DNA from: Candidatus Babelota bacterium
Lineage (GTDB): Bacteria > Babelota > Babeliae > Babelales > Babelaceae
Direction of reading: 5' to 3'
Length of the DNA: 26,219 nucleotides
NCBI GenBank assembly: GCA_003174035.1
Contig: PRDV01000023.1
Span: 1-26,219 of the forward strand
Numbering within the stretch: position 1 is the first letter of the stretch; each line of letters opens with the position of its first letter. Position numbers and translations under genes: made by a program. The notes under the pieces were generated by a model. The model made no database searches and was not told the origin of the DNA. It was given only the letters and a program-made list of their open reading frames with translations. Positions 8,745 to 16,872 of the stretch are shown in pieces.

Positions 8745-10499
8745 ATGAAGTTTAAATTGGTTGTTGTTATTTCACTCGAAATAGTGATGCTTGCTGGCAC
8801 GACGCCAAGCAAAGCGCTTACTATGGTTGATCCGGAAAAAGAAGAAAAACTCTGGGAAATTATAAAAGCCAATGATCAGAAAGCACTGGCTGATTTGGGG
8901 GCGTTAGAGGAAAATAACAAGGGAGAGCCTTCTATGCTGCATTGGGCAGCTTTAACAGGAAGTGCGCCCCTTGTAGATGGTATGGTAAAAAGGATTAGGC
9001 AACGGGGTAATACGATATTTGGGGAATATATAACTTGCAGTTTGGAAAAGCCAAAACTTTTGTTTACTGTTGGTTTTGTGAACAAAGTGCACACCGTGAA
9101 GTGGAGCCCTGACGGAAGTATGCTTTGTATCGGCAGTAACGATGATGAGGCGACTCTTTGGGATGTGAAAGGGAAGAGACTCGATTCAATTTGGCATGGG
9201 AGTAAGGTTAAAGAGGTCGCCTGGAACCCTGATGGTGGCAAAATTGCAATGAGAGGGAAAGGCAGGACCTCAATCTACGATATAAAAAAACGAGAGGTGA
9301 TTAAAAAGATATTGTATTTTGATAAGGTTGAGAGTTTAGCTTGGAGCGCTCAGGGAGATAAAATTTGTACGGGAGGCGGGGATGAAAAAACATTGATGTG
9401 GGATATGCTAAAAAATAAGGAATTGCGCTTGCCTGAACATAAGAGTGTATATAAAATCGCTTGGGGTTTTATGGACCGCATGCTTTATATTGAGAGCTCA
9501 AATGTGGCGAGTGTATGGGATGTAGAAGAAAATAGAGAGCGATTAGCGGTTCAAAAAAATAATTATTCGGCTGTTTGGGATCCTGATGGCGGCAAAATCT
9601 GTGTGGTTAGTTTGGAAAATATTGTACAGGTGTGGGATGTAACAGAGTGCGCAATAGCCAAAGTTATTCGACCTCACGATAAGGTTCATTATTTAAAACT
9701 AAGTATTGATAAAACGAAACTTTGTATCGTCAGCAACAATGACATCGAGATATGGGATATGGTTGCTCTTAAACCGTTGTTAACGATACAGCTGGAGGAA
9801 CGGGTATGCAGTGTTCACTGGAGCCCAGATGCCAGCAAAATTTGTCTAGTGAGTATGACTACTATCACACTATGGAATATCGGAGAAAATAAGAAGCTAG
9901 CGGTGTTTCCGGATGTGTATCTTATGAGCGAAATTATATGGAGCCCTGATGCCCATAAGATTTGTACTATCTATAAAAAGCAAAATGCGGTGGTGTACAC
10001 CGTTAACATGTATGATGTGATAGATTGCAAAGTTTTACCAGTTCTTGAAAGCAAAGATTATATTGAGAATGCCTACTGGAGCCCTGACAGCGGGAAAATC
10101 TGTATCGTGTTTCGTGATATGGTAAGGATATGGGGAATATACGAACAAAAGGAACTTGGAGTAATTAAGCATTCATGTAAAGTGCGGGTTGTAGAGTGGA
10201 GTCCCGATGGAAGTAAGCTTTGTACGGGAAGCTGCGATCGTAATGTGCACGTATGGCACCTGGGTGGCACAGTTATTGATTGGGCGGTAAGCGCAGTATG
10301 CTCAGGGACAGAAACGGAAGCGCTGGAGGCTTTGCTTGCGCTTGATGAGTGTGCAAATTTAGAAGGGCTCTGTAGTAAGTCATTATTAATAGGACTTTGC
10401 CAAGCGGCAAGTAAAGTTAGGCGATTTCAGTCTGATAAGTATGAGAAACTTTGTTCGGTGATAGCACTGATTGCGAGAAAACCGGGGGCTCCGCTCTAG
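8745..10499 (+). CDS. Exported WD40-repeat protein, diverged blades
   Basis: 584 residues. Leader MKFKLVVVISLEIVMLAGTT has two Lys at the start but a Glu inside the hydrophobic core. An ankyrin-like unit lies at about 30-85 (SMLHWAALTGSAPLVDGMV). About ten WD40 blades run from 100 to 505 (WSPDGSMLC, WNPDGGKIA, WSAQGDKIC, ... WSPDGSKLC). They are far less alike than those of the next two paralogs, and many have Cys where the others have Ala (KICxxx against KLATGS). The C-terminal domain (505-584: VIDWAVSAVCSG ... KPGAPL) is shared with the paralogs. The expected fold is a beta-propeller used for protein binding; the partner is unknown. This is the oldest-looking member of the cluster. Confidence 0.88.
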   Translation: MKFKLVVVISLEIVMLAGTTPSKALTMVDPEKEEKLWEIIKANDQKALADLGALEENNKGEPSMLHWAALTGSAPLVDGMVKRIRQRGNTIFGEYITCSLEKPKLLFTVGFVNKVHTVKWSPDGSMLCIGSNDDEATLWDVKGKRLDSIWHGSKVKEVAWNPDGGKIAMRGKGRTSIYDIKKREVIKKILYFDKVESLAWSAQGDKICTGGGDEKTLMWDMLKNKELRLPEHKSVYKIAWGFMDRMLYIESSNVASVWDVEENRERLAVQKNNYSAVWDPDGGKICVVSLENIVQVWDVTECAIAKVIRPHDKVHYLKLSIDKTKLCIVSNNDIEIWDMVALKPLLTIQLEERVCSVHWSPDASKICLVSMTTITLWNIGENKKLAVFPDVYLMSEIIWSPDAHKICTIYKKQNAVVYTVNMYDVIDCKVLPVLESKDYIENAYWSPDSGKICIVFRDMVRIWGIYEQKELGVIKHSCKVRVVEWSPDGSKLCTGSCDRNVHVWHLGGTVIDWAVSAVCSGTETEALEALLALDECANLEGLCSKSLLIGLCQAASKVRRFQSDKYEKLCSVIALIARKPGAPL

Positions 10500-10553
10500 T
10501 AGTTCTAGCTAGCCATTGATTAGCGGTAGCGGCATAGGAAGATTGAAATACTA

Positions 10554-10577
10554 TTTGTTATGTAAACTCATAACAAA
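10554..10577 (+). promoter_or_regulatory. Leader hairpin before the first repeat-rich WD40 gene
   Basis: Perfect 9-bp inverted repeat TTTGTTATG / CATAACAAA with loop TAAACT, placed immediately before the ribosome site GTAAGGAGAG and ATG 10595. Related stems (TTGTT-AT paired with AT-AACAA or AT-AATAA, with a bulged G) sit at the same place before 12190 and 14025. It may be an mRNA leader structure or an operator; the repeats were probably copied together with the genes. Confidence 0.4.
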
Positions 10578-10594
10578 GTAAGGAGAGTAGTTAT

Positions 10595-12085
10595 ATGCAA
10601 GTTTTTGGGTTGATGATTATGAGCTTGCTCGAAGGAATAGTGTTTGGTGGTACAACATCAAGCAAAGATCTTACAAAACAAGAAATAATCGAAGAAGCGA
10701 TAAAGATGAAAAATGAAAAGGCATTGGAGAGCCTAGTTGTGGATGAGCCTGCAGTTCTTCATTGGGCAGCAATGATGGGAAAGCGTGATGGCATTGAATT
10801 GGTTGTAAGGAAAATAAGAGAGCAAGGTGTTGGGAAGCTGGGAAAATTATTAAGGTTCATGGTGGAAGAGCCTGCGGTTCTGCTATCCATACAGCATAAA
10901 GATAGTGTTTCGGCAGTATCCTGGAGTCCTGATGGCAGTAAGCTGGCTACCGGTAGTTCTGGTCGTACTGCGTATATTTGGGATGTGCAGATGAAGAAAA
11001 TGTTAGCAATCATTCAGCATAAGGGCACTGTCTACGCAGTATCATGGAGTCCCGATGGAAGTAAGCTTGCTACGGGAAGTTATGATAACACAGCGCAGAT
11101 ATGGGATGTTCAAGTAAACAAGGTGCTAGCAACAATTAAGCATAAGAATTCTGTTTTAGCAGTATCATGGAACCCAGATGGAAGTAAGCTTGCTACGGGA
11201 AGTTATGATAACACGACACAGATATGGGATGTGCAGGAAGGGAAAGTGATAACAACAATTCGGCATGAGACGGTTGTTCGTGCAGTATCCTGGAGTTCTG
11301 ATGGGAGTAAGCTGGCTACGGGAAGTTATGATTCTACGGCGCAGATATGGGATGTGCAGAAAGGGAACATGCCAGTAACGATTCAGCATGGAGATGCGGT
11401 TAACTCAGTATCATGGAGCCCAGATGGAAGTAAGCTAGCTACGGGGACTGATGACAATACAGCGCTGATATGGGATATGCAGCAAGAGAAAGTGATATCA
11501 ACGATTCAGCATCGAGCTGCGGTTAGCTCTGTATCATGGAGTCCAGATGGAAGTAAGCTCGCTACGGGAAGTTGGGATAAAACGGCACAGATGTGGGATG
11601 TGCGCGAAAAGAAAGTGCTAGCAACAATTCAGCATCAGAACTGGGTAAAAATAATATCATGGAGCCCCGATGGAAGTAAGCTTGCTACGGGTAGTTGGGA
11701 TGGTACAGCGCAGATATGGGATGTGCAGGAAAAGAAAGTAGTAGCAATAATTCAGCATACGGGCACTGTCGATGCAGTATCATGGAGTCCTGATGGAAGT
11801 AAGGTTGCTACGGGAAGTGGTGATAAGACAGTGCAGCTATGGCACATGGGACGAAGTGTCATTGACTGGGCCGTAAGTGCGATTTGTTCGGGAGCGGAAA
11901 AGGAAGGGCTGGAGGCATTGCTTGGGCTTGAGGAATGTTCAAATTTAGAAGGCCTCTGCAGCAAATCACTTTTGATCGGGCTTTGCCATGCAGCAAGCAA
12001 AGTTAAACGATTTCAGCCTGATAAATATGAGAAACTTTGTTCGGTGATAGCAATGGTAGCGGAGAAACCCGGGGCTCCCCTTTAG
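10595..12085 (+). CDS. Exported WD40 protein with eight near-identical blades
   Basis: 496 residues. The leader MQVFGLMIMSLLEGIVFGGT has no basic residue and keeps the family Glu. An ankyrin-like unit follows (VLHWAAMMGKRDGIELVV, about 50-75). Eight WD40 blades of exactly 41 residues run from residue 109 to about 419, with core SWSPDGSKLATGS..TAQIWDV. The C-terminal domain (419-496) holds VIDWAVSAICSG, LLIGLCHAASK and ends KPGAPL. A closed eight-bladed propeller is plausible. Blade cores are almost invariant, while residues after ATGS, after IQH and around the last Val vary from blade to blade. The start is supported by GTAAGGAGAG. It lies in a three-gene tandem with spacers of about 100 nt that share leader sequence, the mark of recent whole-gene duplication. 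Confidence 0.9.
   Translation: MQVFGLMIMSLLEGIVFGGTTSSKDLTKQEIIEEAIKMKNEKALESLVVDEPAVLHWAAMMGKRDGIELVVRKIREQGVGKLGKLLRFMVEEPAVLLSIQHKDSVSAVSWSPDGSKLATGSSGRTAYIWDVQMKKMLAIIQHKGTVYAVSWSPDGSKLATGSYDNTAQIWDVQVNKVLATIKHKNSVLAVSWNPDGSKLATGSYDNTTQIWDVQEGKVITTIRHETVVRAVSWSSDGSKLATGSYDSTAQIWDVQKGNMPVTIQHGDAVNSVSWSPDGSKLATGTDDNTALIWDMQQEKVISTIQHRAAVSSVSWSPDGSKLATGSWDKTAQMWDVREKKVLATIQHQNWVKIISWSPDGSKLATGSWDGTAQIWDVQEKKVVAIIQHTGTVDAVSWSPDGSKVATGSGDKTVQLWHMGRSVIDWAVSAICSGAEKEGLEALLGLEECSNLEGLCSKSLLIGLCHAASKVKRFQPDKYEKLCSVIAMVAEKPGAPL
10919..11848 (+). repeat. 123-nt coding tandem repeat, 8 units
   Basis: Blade starts (the Ser-Trp-Ser codons) run from 10919 to 11780, which is exactly seven times 123 nt, so no insertion or deletion has occurred between units. 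Several neighbouring units share runs of 30 nt or more; for example the stretches beginning near 11056 and 11179 are nearly identical. This is a substrate for unequal crossing-over or slippage. Confidence 0.9.
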
Positions 12086-12189
12086 TTGTTTTGTGGGTGC
12101 AGTTCTATAGGCTACGGGGGTTATCGGGATAAGAAGAATGATATATTGTTGATTGCATGAACAGATAACAAAGTAAGGAGAGTTGGTAT

Positions 12190-13920
12190 ATGCATTTTTT
12201 GGGGTTGATAATTATTGCCTTGCTCGAAGGAATAATGTTGGGTGGTACAACATCAAGCAAAGCTCTTACAAAGCAAGAAATGTTCGAAGAAGCGATAAAA
12301 GTGAAAGATGAAAATTCACTGGCGAGCCTCATTGTGCAAGAGCTAGCAGTTCTTCATTGGGCAGCAATGATGGGAAAACGTGATGCCATTGAATTGGTTG
12401 TGAGAAAAATAAGGAAACAAGGTGCTGCGAAGTTTGAGGAGCTTTTATGGTATCGAATCGATGAACCAATGGCTCTGCTGTCCCTACAGCATAAATATAT
12501 GGTGAACGCAGTATCATGGAGCCCTGATGGGAGTAAGTTGGCTACGGGGAGTAATGATAATACAGCGCAGATATGGGATGTGCAGGCCAAGAAAATGTTA
12601 GCAATCATTCAGCATAAGGATCGTATTTTAGGAGTATTATGGAGCTCTGATGGGAGTAAGCTGGCTACGGTGAGTTGGGATAATACAGCACAAATATGGG
12701 ATTCCCAGGATGGGAAAGTTATAGCAACAATGCGGCATGAGAATTTTTACAAAGCAGTATCATGGAGTCCTGATGGAAGTAAGTTTGCTACTGGTGGCTC
12801 TGCAGCGCAGATATGGGATGTGCGTGAAAAAAAAATGATCGCAACGATTCAGCATAAGAGCTCGGTTAATACAGTATCATGGAGCCCGGATGGAAGTAAG
12901 CTCGCTACGGTGAGTCTCGATAAAACAGCGCAGATATGGGATGTGGGGAAAAAGAAAGTGTTAGCAAACATTCTGCATAAGGATTGGATTATAAAAGTAT
13001 CATGGAGTCCCGACGGGAGTAAGTTTGCTACGGGAAGTTCTGATAAAACAGTGCAGATATGGGGTGTTCATGAAAAGAAAGTGTTAGCAATAATTCAGCA
13101 TAAGGGTGTTGTCAATGCAGTATCATGGAGCCCCGATGGGAGTAAGCTTGCTACGGGGAGTAATGATGATACTTCGCAGATATGGGATGTGCAAAAAACA
13201 AAAAGGCTGGTAACTATTCGTCATGAGAACTCGGTCAATACAGTATCATGGAGCCCGGACGGAAGTAAGCTCGCTACGGAAAGCTCTGATAAAAGGGTGC
13301 AGATATGGGATGTGCGTGAAAAGAAAGAGTTAGCAACAATTCGGCATAAGGGTATTATCAATGCAGTATCATGGAGCCCGTATGGGAGCAAACTTGCTAC
13401 GGGGAGTAATGACAATACTTTGCAGATATGGGATGTGCATGAAAACAAAATAGTAGCAACTATTCATCATGAGGGCTGGGTTAAATCTGTGACATGGAGC
13501 CCGGATGGAAGTATGCTGGCTACAGGTAGTACTGATAATACTGCACAAATATGTGATTCGCAGGATGGGAAAGTTATAGCAACAATTCAATATGATGGCT
13601 GGGTCGATACACTATCATGGAGCCCGGATGGAAGTAAGCTTGCTACAGGCAGCCGTGATTGTACAGCGCACATATGGCGCATGAGTGGCACGGTTATTGA
13701 TTCGGCAGTAAGTGCAGTATGCTCAGGTGCTGAAAAGGAGGGGTTGGAAGCTTTGCTTGCGCTTGATGAATGCGCAGATTTAGGAGGGTTATGTAGCGAA
13801 TCACTGTTAATCGGACTTTGCCATGCGGCAAGTAAAGTTAAAACATTTCGACATGATAAATATCAGAAACTTTGTTCGGTGATAGCAATGATAGCGAATA
13901 AGCCCGGTGCTCCGCTCTAG
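12190..13920 (+). CDS. Exported WD40 protein with ten near-identical blades
   Basis: 576 residues. Leader MHFLGLIIIALLEGIMLGGT is nearly the same as in the previous gene, again without a basic start. The ankyrin-like unit is VLHWAAMMGKRDAIELVV. Ten WD40 blades begin at residue 109, the same residue as in the previous paralog; the third is two codons short (ATGGSAAQIWD). Blade nine has Cys in place of the WD Trp (QICDSQDGK). The C-terminal domain (about 500-576) ends KPGAPL. Ten blades are more than one typical seven- or eight-bladed propeller needs, so it may form a larger propeller or leave blades unpaired. Ribosome site GTAAGGAGAG. The binding partner is unknown; a secreted adaptor or surface protein is likely. 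Confidence 0.9.
   Translation: MHFLGLIIIALLEGIMLGGTTSSKALTKQEMFEEAIKVKDENSLASLIVQELAVLHWAAMMGKRDAIELVVRKIRKQGAAKFEELLWYRIDEPMALLSLQHKYMVNAVSWSPDGSKLATGSNDNTAQIWDVQAKKMLAIIQHKDRILGVLWSSDGSKLATVSWDNTAQIWDSQDGKVIATMRHENFYKAVSWSPDGSKFATGGSAAQIWDVREKKMIATIQHKSSVNTVSWSPDGSKLATVSLDKTAQIWDVGKKKVLANILHKDWIIKVSWSPDGSKFATGSSDKTVQIWGVHEKKVLAIIQHKGVVNAVSWSPDGSKLATGSNDDTSQIWDVQKTKRLVTIRHENSVNTVSWSPDGSKLATESSDKRVQIWDVREKKELATIRHKGIINAVSWSPYGSKLATGSNDNTLQIWDVHENKIVATIHHEGWVKSVTWSPDGSMLATGSTDNTAQICDSQDGKVIATIQYDGWVDTLSWSPDGSKLATGSRDCTAHIWRMSGTVIDSAVSAVCSGAEKEGLEALLALDECADLGGLCSESLLIGLCHAASKVKTFRHDKYQKLCSVIAMIANKPGAPL
12514..13680 (+). repeat. 123-nt coding tandem repeat, 10 units with higher-order pattern
   Basis: Units start at 12514, 12637, 12760, 12877, 13000, 13123, 13246, 13369, 13492 and 13615; one unit is 117 nt. 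Units 5+6 resemble units 7+8 (shared SSDK, VQIW, HKG, NAV, then ATGSND). The unit 3/4 junction resembles the 6/7 junction almost base for base. Units 2 and 9 share DSQDGKVIAT. These overlapping registers point to repeated unequal exchange. Confidence 0.88.
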
Positions 13921-14024
13921 TCGTTTTTGCTGGCGCAGTTCTACATGCTACAATGTTATCGGTATAAAAGGATTGAGAGATTGTTGATTGAATCAACTGA
14001 TAATAAAGTAAGGAGAGTTGTTAT

Positions 14025-15043
14025 ATGCAAGTTTTTGGGTTGATGATTATGATCTTACTAGAAGGAATTGTGTTTGGGGGAACAACATCAAGCAAAGCTC
14101 TTACAAAACAAGAAATATTGAAAGAAGCGATAAGAGTAAAAGATGAAAATGCACTGAAGAGCCTAGTTGTGCAAGAGCCTGCAGTCTTTCATTAGGCAGC
14201 ATTGATGGGAAGACGTGATGCGATTGAATTGATTGTAAGAAAAATAAGAGAGAAGGGTGTTGAGAGGTTTGCTGAATTATTATGGTCACGAATTGAAGAA
14301 CCAATGGCCATGTTTTCCATAAAGCATGAAAACAGGGTCATGGTAGTCGCATGGAGTCCCGATGGAAGTAAGCTTGCTACTGGGGGATGGGATAATACAG
14401 TACAGATATGGGATATGCGGAGAAAGAAAGTGATAGCAACAATTCAGCATAAAAACAGGGTCTTAGCAGTATCATGTCGTCCTGATGGAAGTATGCTTGC
14501 TACCGGGAGTTTAGATTATACAGCACAGATTTGGGATTTGTGTAAAACTAAAGTGGTAGCAACAATTCCGCATAGGCAAGAGATCTATATAGTCTCATGG
14601 AGCCCCGATGGAAGCAAGCTCGCTACGGTGAGTGCTCATCATGATGCTCAGATATTCGATGTGAAGAAAAATAAAGTGATAGCAATACTGCATAAGAACC
14701 CGATCTATAGTGTATCATGGAGTCCGGATGGAAGTAAACTTGCTATGGGGAGTCTTGATAATGCTCAAATATGGCAAATGGGTGGTACAGTTATTGACTG
14801 GGCAGTAAGTGCAATTTGTTCAGGGTCAGAAAAGGAAGGGCTGGAGGCTTTTTTGGCGCTTGAGGAATGTGCAGATTTGGAAGGCCTATGTAGTACATCG
14901 TTGTTGCTAGGGCTTTGCCATGGGGCAAATAAAGTTCGCCTATTCAGCCTGATAAGTATGAGCAACTTTGTGCGGTTGTAGCAATGATAGCGGCGAAGCC
15001 AGGAGCGCCTCTCTGGCACATGAAAGCGCGACTAATAGTATAG
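14025..15043 (+). pseudogene. WD40 paralog pseudogene (nonsense, frameshift, lost stop)
   Basis: The start, ribosome site (GTAAGGAGAG) and leader (MQVFGLMIMILLEGIVFGGT) match the gene at 10595. At 14193-14195 the Trp codon of the LHWAA motif is TAG. The frame then stays open through four WD40 units (starting 14349, 14472, 14595, 14715) and into the C-terminal domain. Near 14939-14944 one base is missing compared with the paralogs, so the natural frame ends in a wrong tail (stop 14979-14981). In the restored frame the sequence continues DKYEQLCAVVAMIAAKPGAPL. The normal TAG stop has become TGG (15014-15016), carrying that frame to TAG at 15041-15043. Translation could restart downstream of the nonsense codon, but the product would have no leader. 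Three independent lesions make this a dead copy. Confidence 0.88.
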
Positions 15044-15145
15044 TGCAAACGTGCGAGTTAGGAAAGTGCTTGCAGAAGCAAGGAGCCAGCAGAGATATAG
15101 AGATATTTCGATCATAGAATTGTAAATGAATCTGATATATACTGT

Positions 15146-15186
15146 TTACTGTAGTTTGCAGTAATTTTGTTTACCGGAATGCGTTC
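15146..15186 (+). promoter_or_regulatory. Leader of the ATPase/nuclease gene, conserved in its fossil copy
   Basis: A 6-bp inverted repeat TTACTG / CAGTAA (loop of 7) is followed by a block (15159-15182) that recurs identically at 18773-18796 before the decayed copy. There is no good Shine-Dalgarno. Both copies carry a three-codon reading frame (ATG, one codon, TCA, TGA) whose stop overlaps the gene start as ATGA. The gap 15044-15145 otherwise shows no gene. Confidence 0.35.
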
Positions 15187-16734
15187 ATGAGATTTTTCAA
15201 CACCGTTGGCCCTATTAATCCTAGAAAGCATTACTTTCTGCCAAAAAGGCTCAGTTGGGCGCAGCTTGATGACTTTCTTGAAAAAGAATACTATTTTCTT
15301 TTGCATGCTCCACGGCAAAGTGGAAAAACTACGGCTATTTTAGAATACGTGCGCTTTCTTAATTCTCGCGGGGAATATACAGCACTGTATCTTACGACGG
15401 AGCCCGCACATGTTGCCGCTAACGATATTGAAAGAACGGTATATTGGCTACTTGATCAACTAGCCAGCCAGATAAAAATACAACTCCCAGGTGAGCACGC
15501 TATTTATACGCATGCCCAAATGCTTTTAGAAGCAGTTCCCTTGCAGGAAAACTCCTTTTCTCGCTTTTTACAATTTTGGTCGGAAAATTCGAGGAAACCG
15601 TTAGTTTTGTTTTTTGATGAAATCGACGGGCTTGTTGAAAAATCGCTCATTTTTATATTAAAACAATTTAGAGCAGGCTATACTAATCGACCAGCTCATT
15701 TTCCCCAATCAATTTGCCTTGTTGGTGTGCGAAATTTGCAAGATTATAAAATGCAATCGCTAGAGGAAAGAGAAAAAGGAATGCTGTTGAGCCCCTTTAA
15801 TATTATATCGGATGCACTTGTTTTGCGTAATTTTACGCCAGCACAGGTGCGTGAGCTTTATCTTCAGCATACTAATGAAACAGGCCAACAATTTACCGAT
15901 GAAGCAATCGATTTTGCTCATTATGTTACCCAGGGCCAGCCTTGGTTGGTAAACGCGCTAGCATACCAAGCATGTTTTCGAGATATAATTGATCGCACGG
16001 TGCCTATTACGAAAGACGTTCTTGAAAAGGCAAAAGAACAACTTATTTTAAGGCAAGATACCCATATTGAATCACTAGTAGATCGGTTGCAAGAATCAAG
16101 AGTTCGCGGAATCATTGATGCGATAGTAAGTGGCTCTGAACCGGCTTCATTTAATCCTGATGATATCCAATATGTACGAGATTTGGGGCTGGTAAAAGAA
16201 GGTAGCTGGGAAATAGCTAATCCTATCTATCAGCAAGTTATTCCCCGTGCCTTAACACAGGTTATGCAGGGATTAATTGGTGCTCAAACAGCCTCTTATG
16301 TAGATTCGCAGGGCAAGCTTATTACCTCAAAGCTTATGGAAGCATTTACGCAGTTCTTTAGAGAGCATTCAGAATCTTTTAGCTCAAAGATCCAGTATAA
16401 TGAATCATTTCCTCACTTATTACTGATGGCTTTTTTGCAAAAAGTGGTAAATGGCGGTGGACGTATCCACCGGGAATATGCTGTTGGTAGAAAACGACTA
16501 GATCTTTTTATTCAATGGAAGCATCAGAGAATTGTCATAGAATTGAAGATAAAGTATGGAGAAGAGACTCTTTCCAAGGGGTTGGAGCAAACTGCAGATT
16601 ATATCGATAAAACCCGAGCAGATGAAGGTCATTTACTTATTTTTGACCGGACTCAAGGTAAATCATGGGATGCCAAGATTTCAAATGAGCTGGTGAGCTA
16701 TGCCTCAAAACAAATTCATGTTTGGACTATGTAG
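15187..16734 (+). CDS. AAA-like ATPase with C-terminal PD-(D/E)XK nuclease-like domain
   Basis: 515 residues, no signal peptide, so cytoplasmic. The N-terminus FNTVGPINPRKHYFLPKRL is typical of the AAA-like ATP-binding family found in many copies in diverse bacteria. Walker A is APRQSGKT (41-48) and Walker B LVLFFDEID (139-147). A winged-helix-like middle follows (about 250-365). The C-terminal domain (about 400-515) carries the PD-(D/E)XK pattern: RLDLFI with Asp439, then IVIELKIKYG with Glu452 and Lys454, and a downstream Gln in LEQTADYI. All core residues appear present, so it could cut nucleic acid using energy from the ATPase, but the biological role of this family is unknown; genome defence or DNA maintenance are options. 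A fragmentary paralog lies at 18773-19030. No promoter or ribosome site is obvious. Confidence 0.85.
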   Translation: MRFFNTVGPINPRKHYFLPKRLSWAQLDDFLEKEYYFLLHAPRQSGKTTAILEYVRFLNSRGEYTALYLTTEPAHVAANDIERTVYWLLDQLASQIKIQLPGEHAIYTHAQMLLEAVPLQENSFSRFLQFWSENSRKPLVLFFDEIDGLVEKSLIFILKQFRAGYTNRPAHFPQSICLVGVRNLQDYKMQSLEEREKGMLLSPFNIISDALVLRNFTPAQVRELYLQHTNETGQQFTDEAIDFAHYVTQGQPWLVNALAYQACFRDIIDRTVPITKDVLEKAKEQLILRQDTHIESLVDRLQESRVRGIIDAIVSGSEPASFNPDDIQYVRDLGLVKEGSWEIANPIYQQVIPRALTQVMQGLIGAQTASYVDSQGKLITSKLMEAFTQFFREHSESFSSKIQYNESFPHLLLMAFLQKVVNGGGRIHREYAVGRKRLDLFIQWKHQRIVIELKIKYGEETLSKGLEQTADYIDKTRADEGHLLIFDRTQGKSWDAKISNELVSYASKQIHVWTM

Positions 16735-16872
16735 CCTACCTGTAATAGACATTGATAATTTTGTTTAAGAACATAAATCTAGGCGCCTGCAAAAAAAGTA
16801 AGCATATGAGAGGGTGGTTTCAGTTTATATGAGTATGCCTTCGCCTGTGAAAGCATATTCCTGGAGGATACG

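Noticed and set aside
11165..13590. Open minus-strand frames across the WD40 arrays
   Set aside because: They repeat with the same 123-nt period, lack ribosome sites and are explained by codon bias of the plus-strand repeats.
10919..13680. Regular repeats as a CRISPR array or non-coding satellite
   Set aside because: The period is 123 nt, in frame, without unique spacers, and each unit encodes one WD40 blade.
14193..14195. TAG at the Trp position as evidence of a reassigned stop codon
   Set aside because: Intact neighbours (8745, 10595, 12190, 15187, 16873) all end with TAG, and the same copy also has a frameshift and a lost stop, so decay is the simpler reading. TGA also ends several genes.
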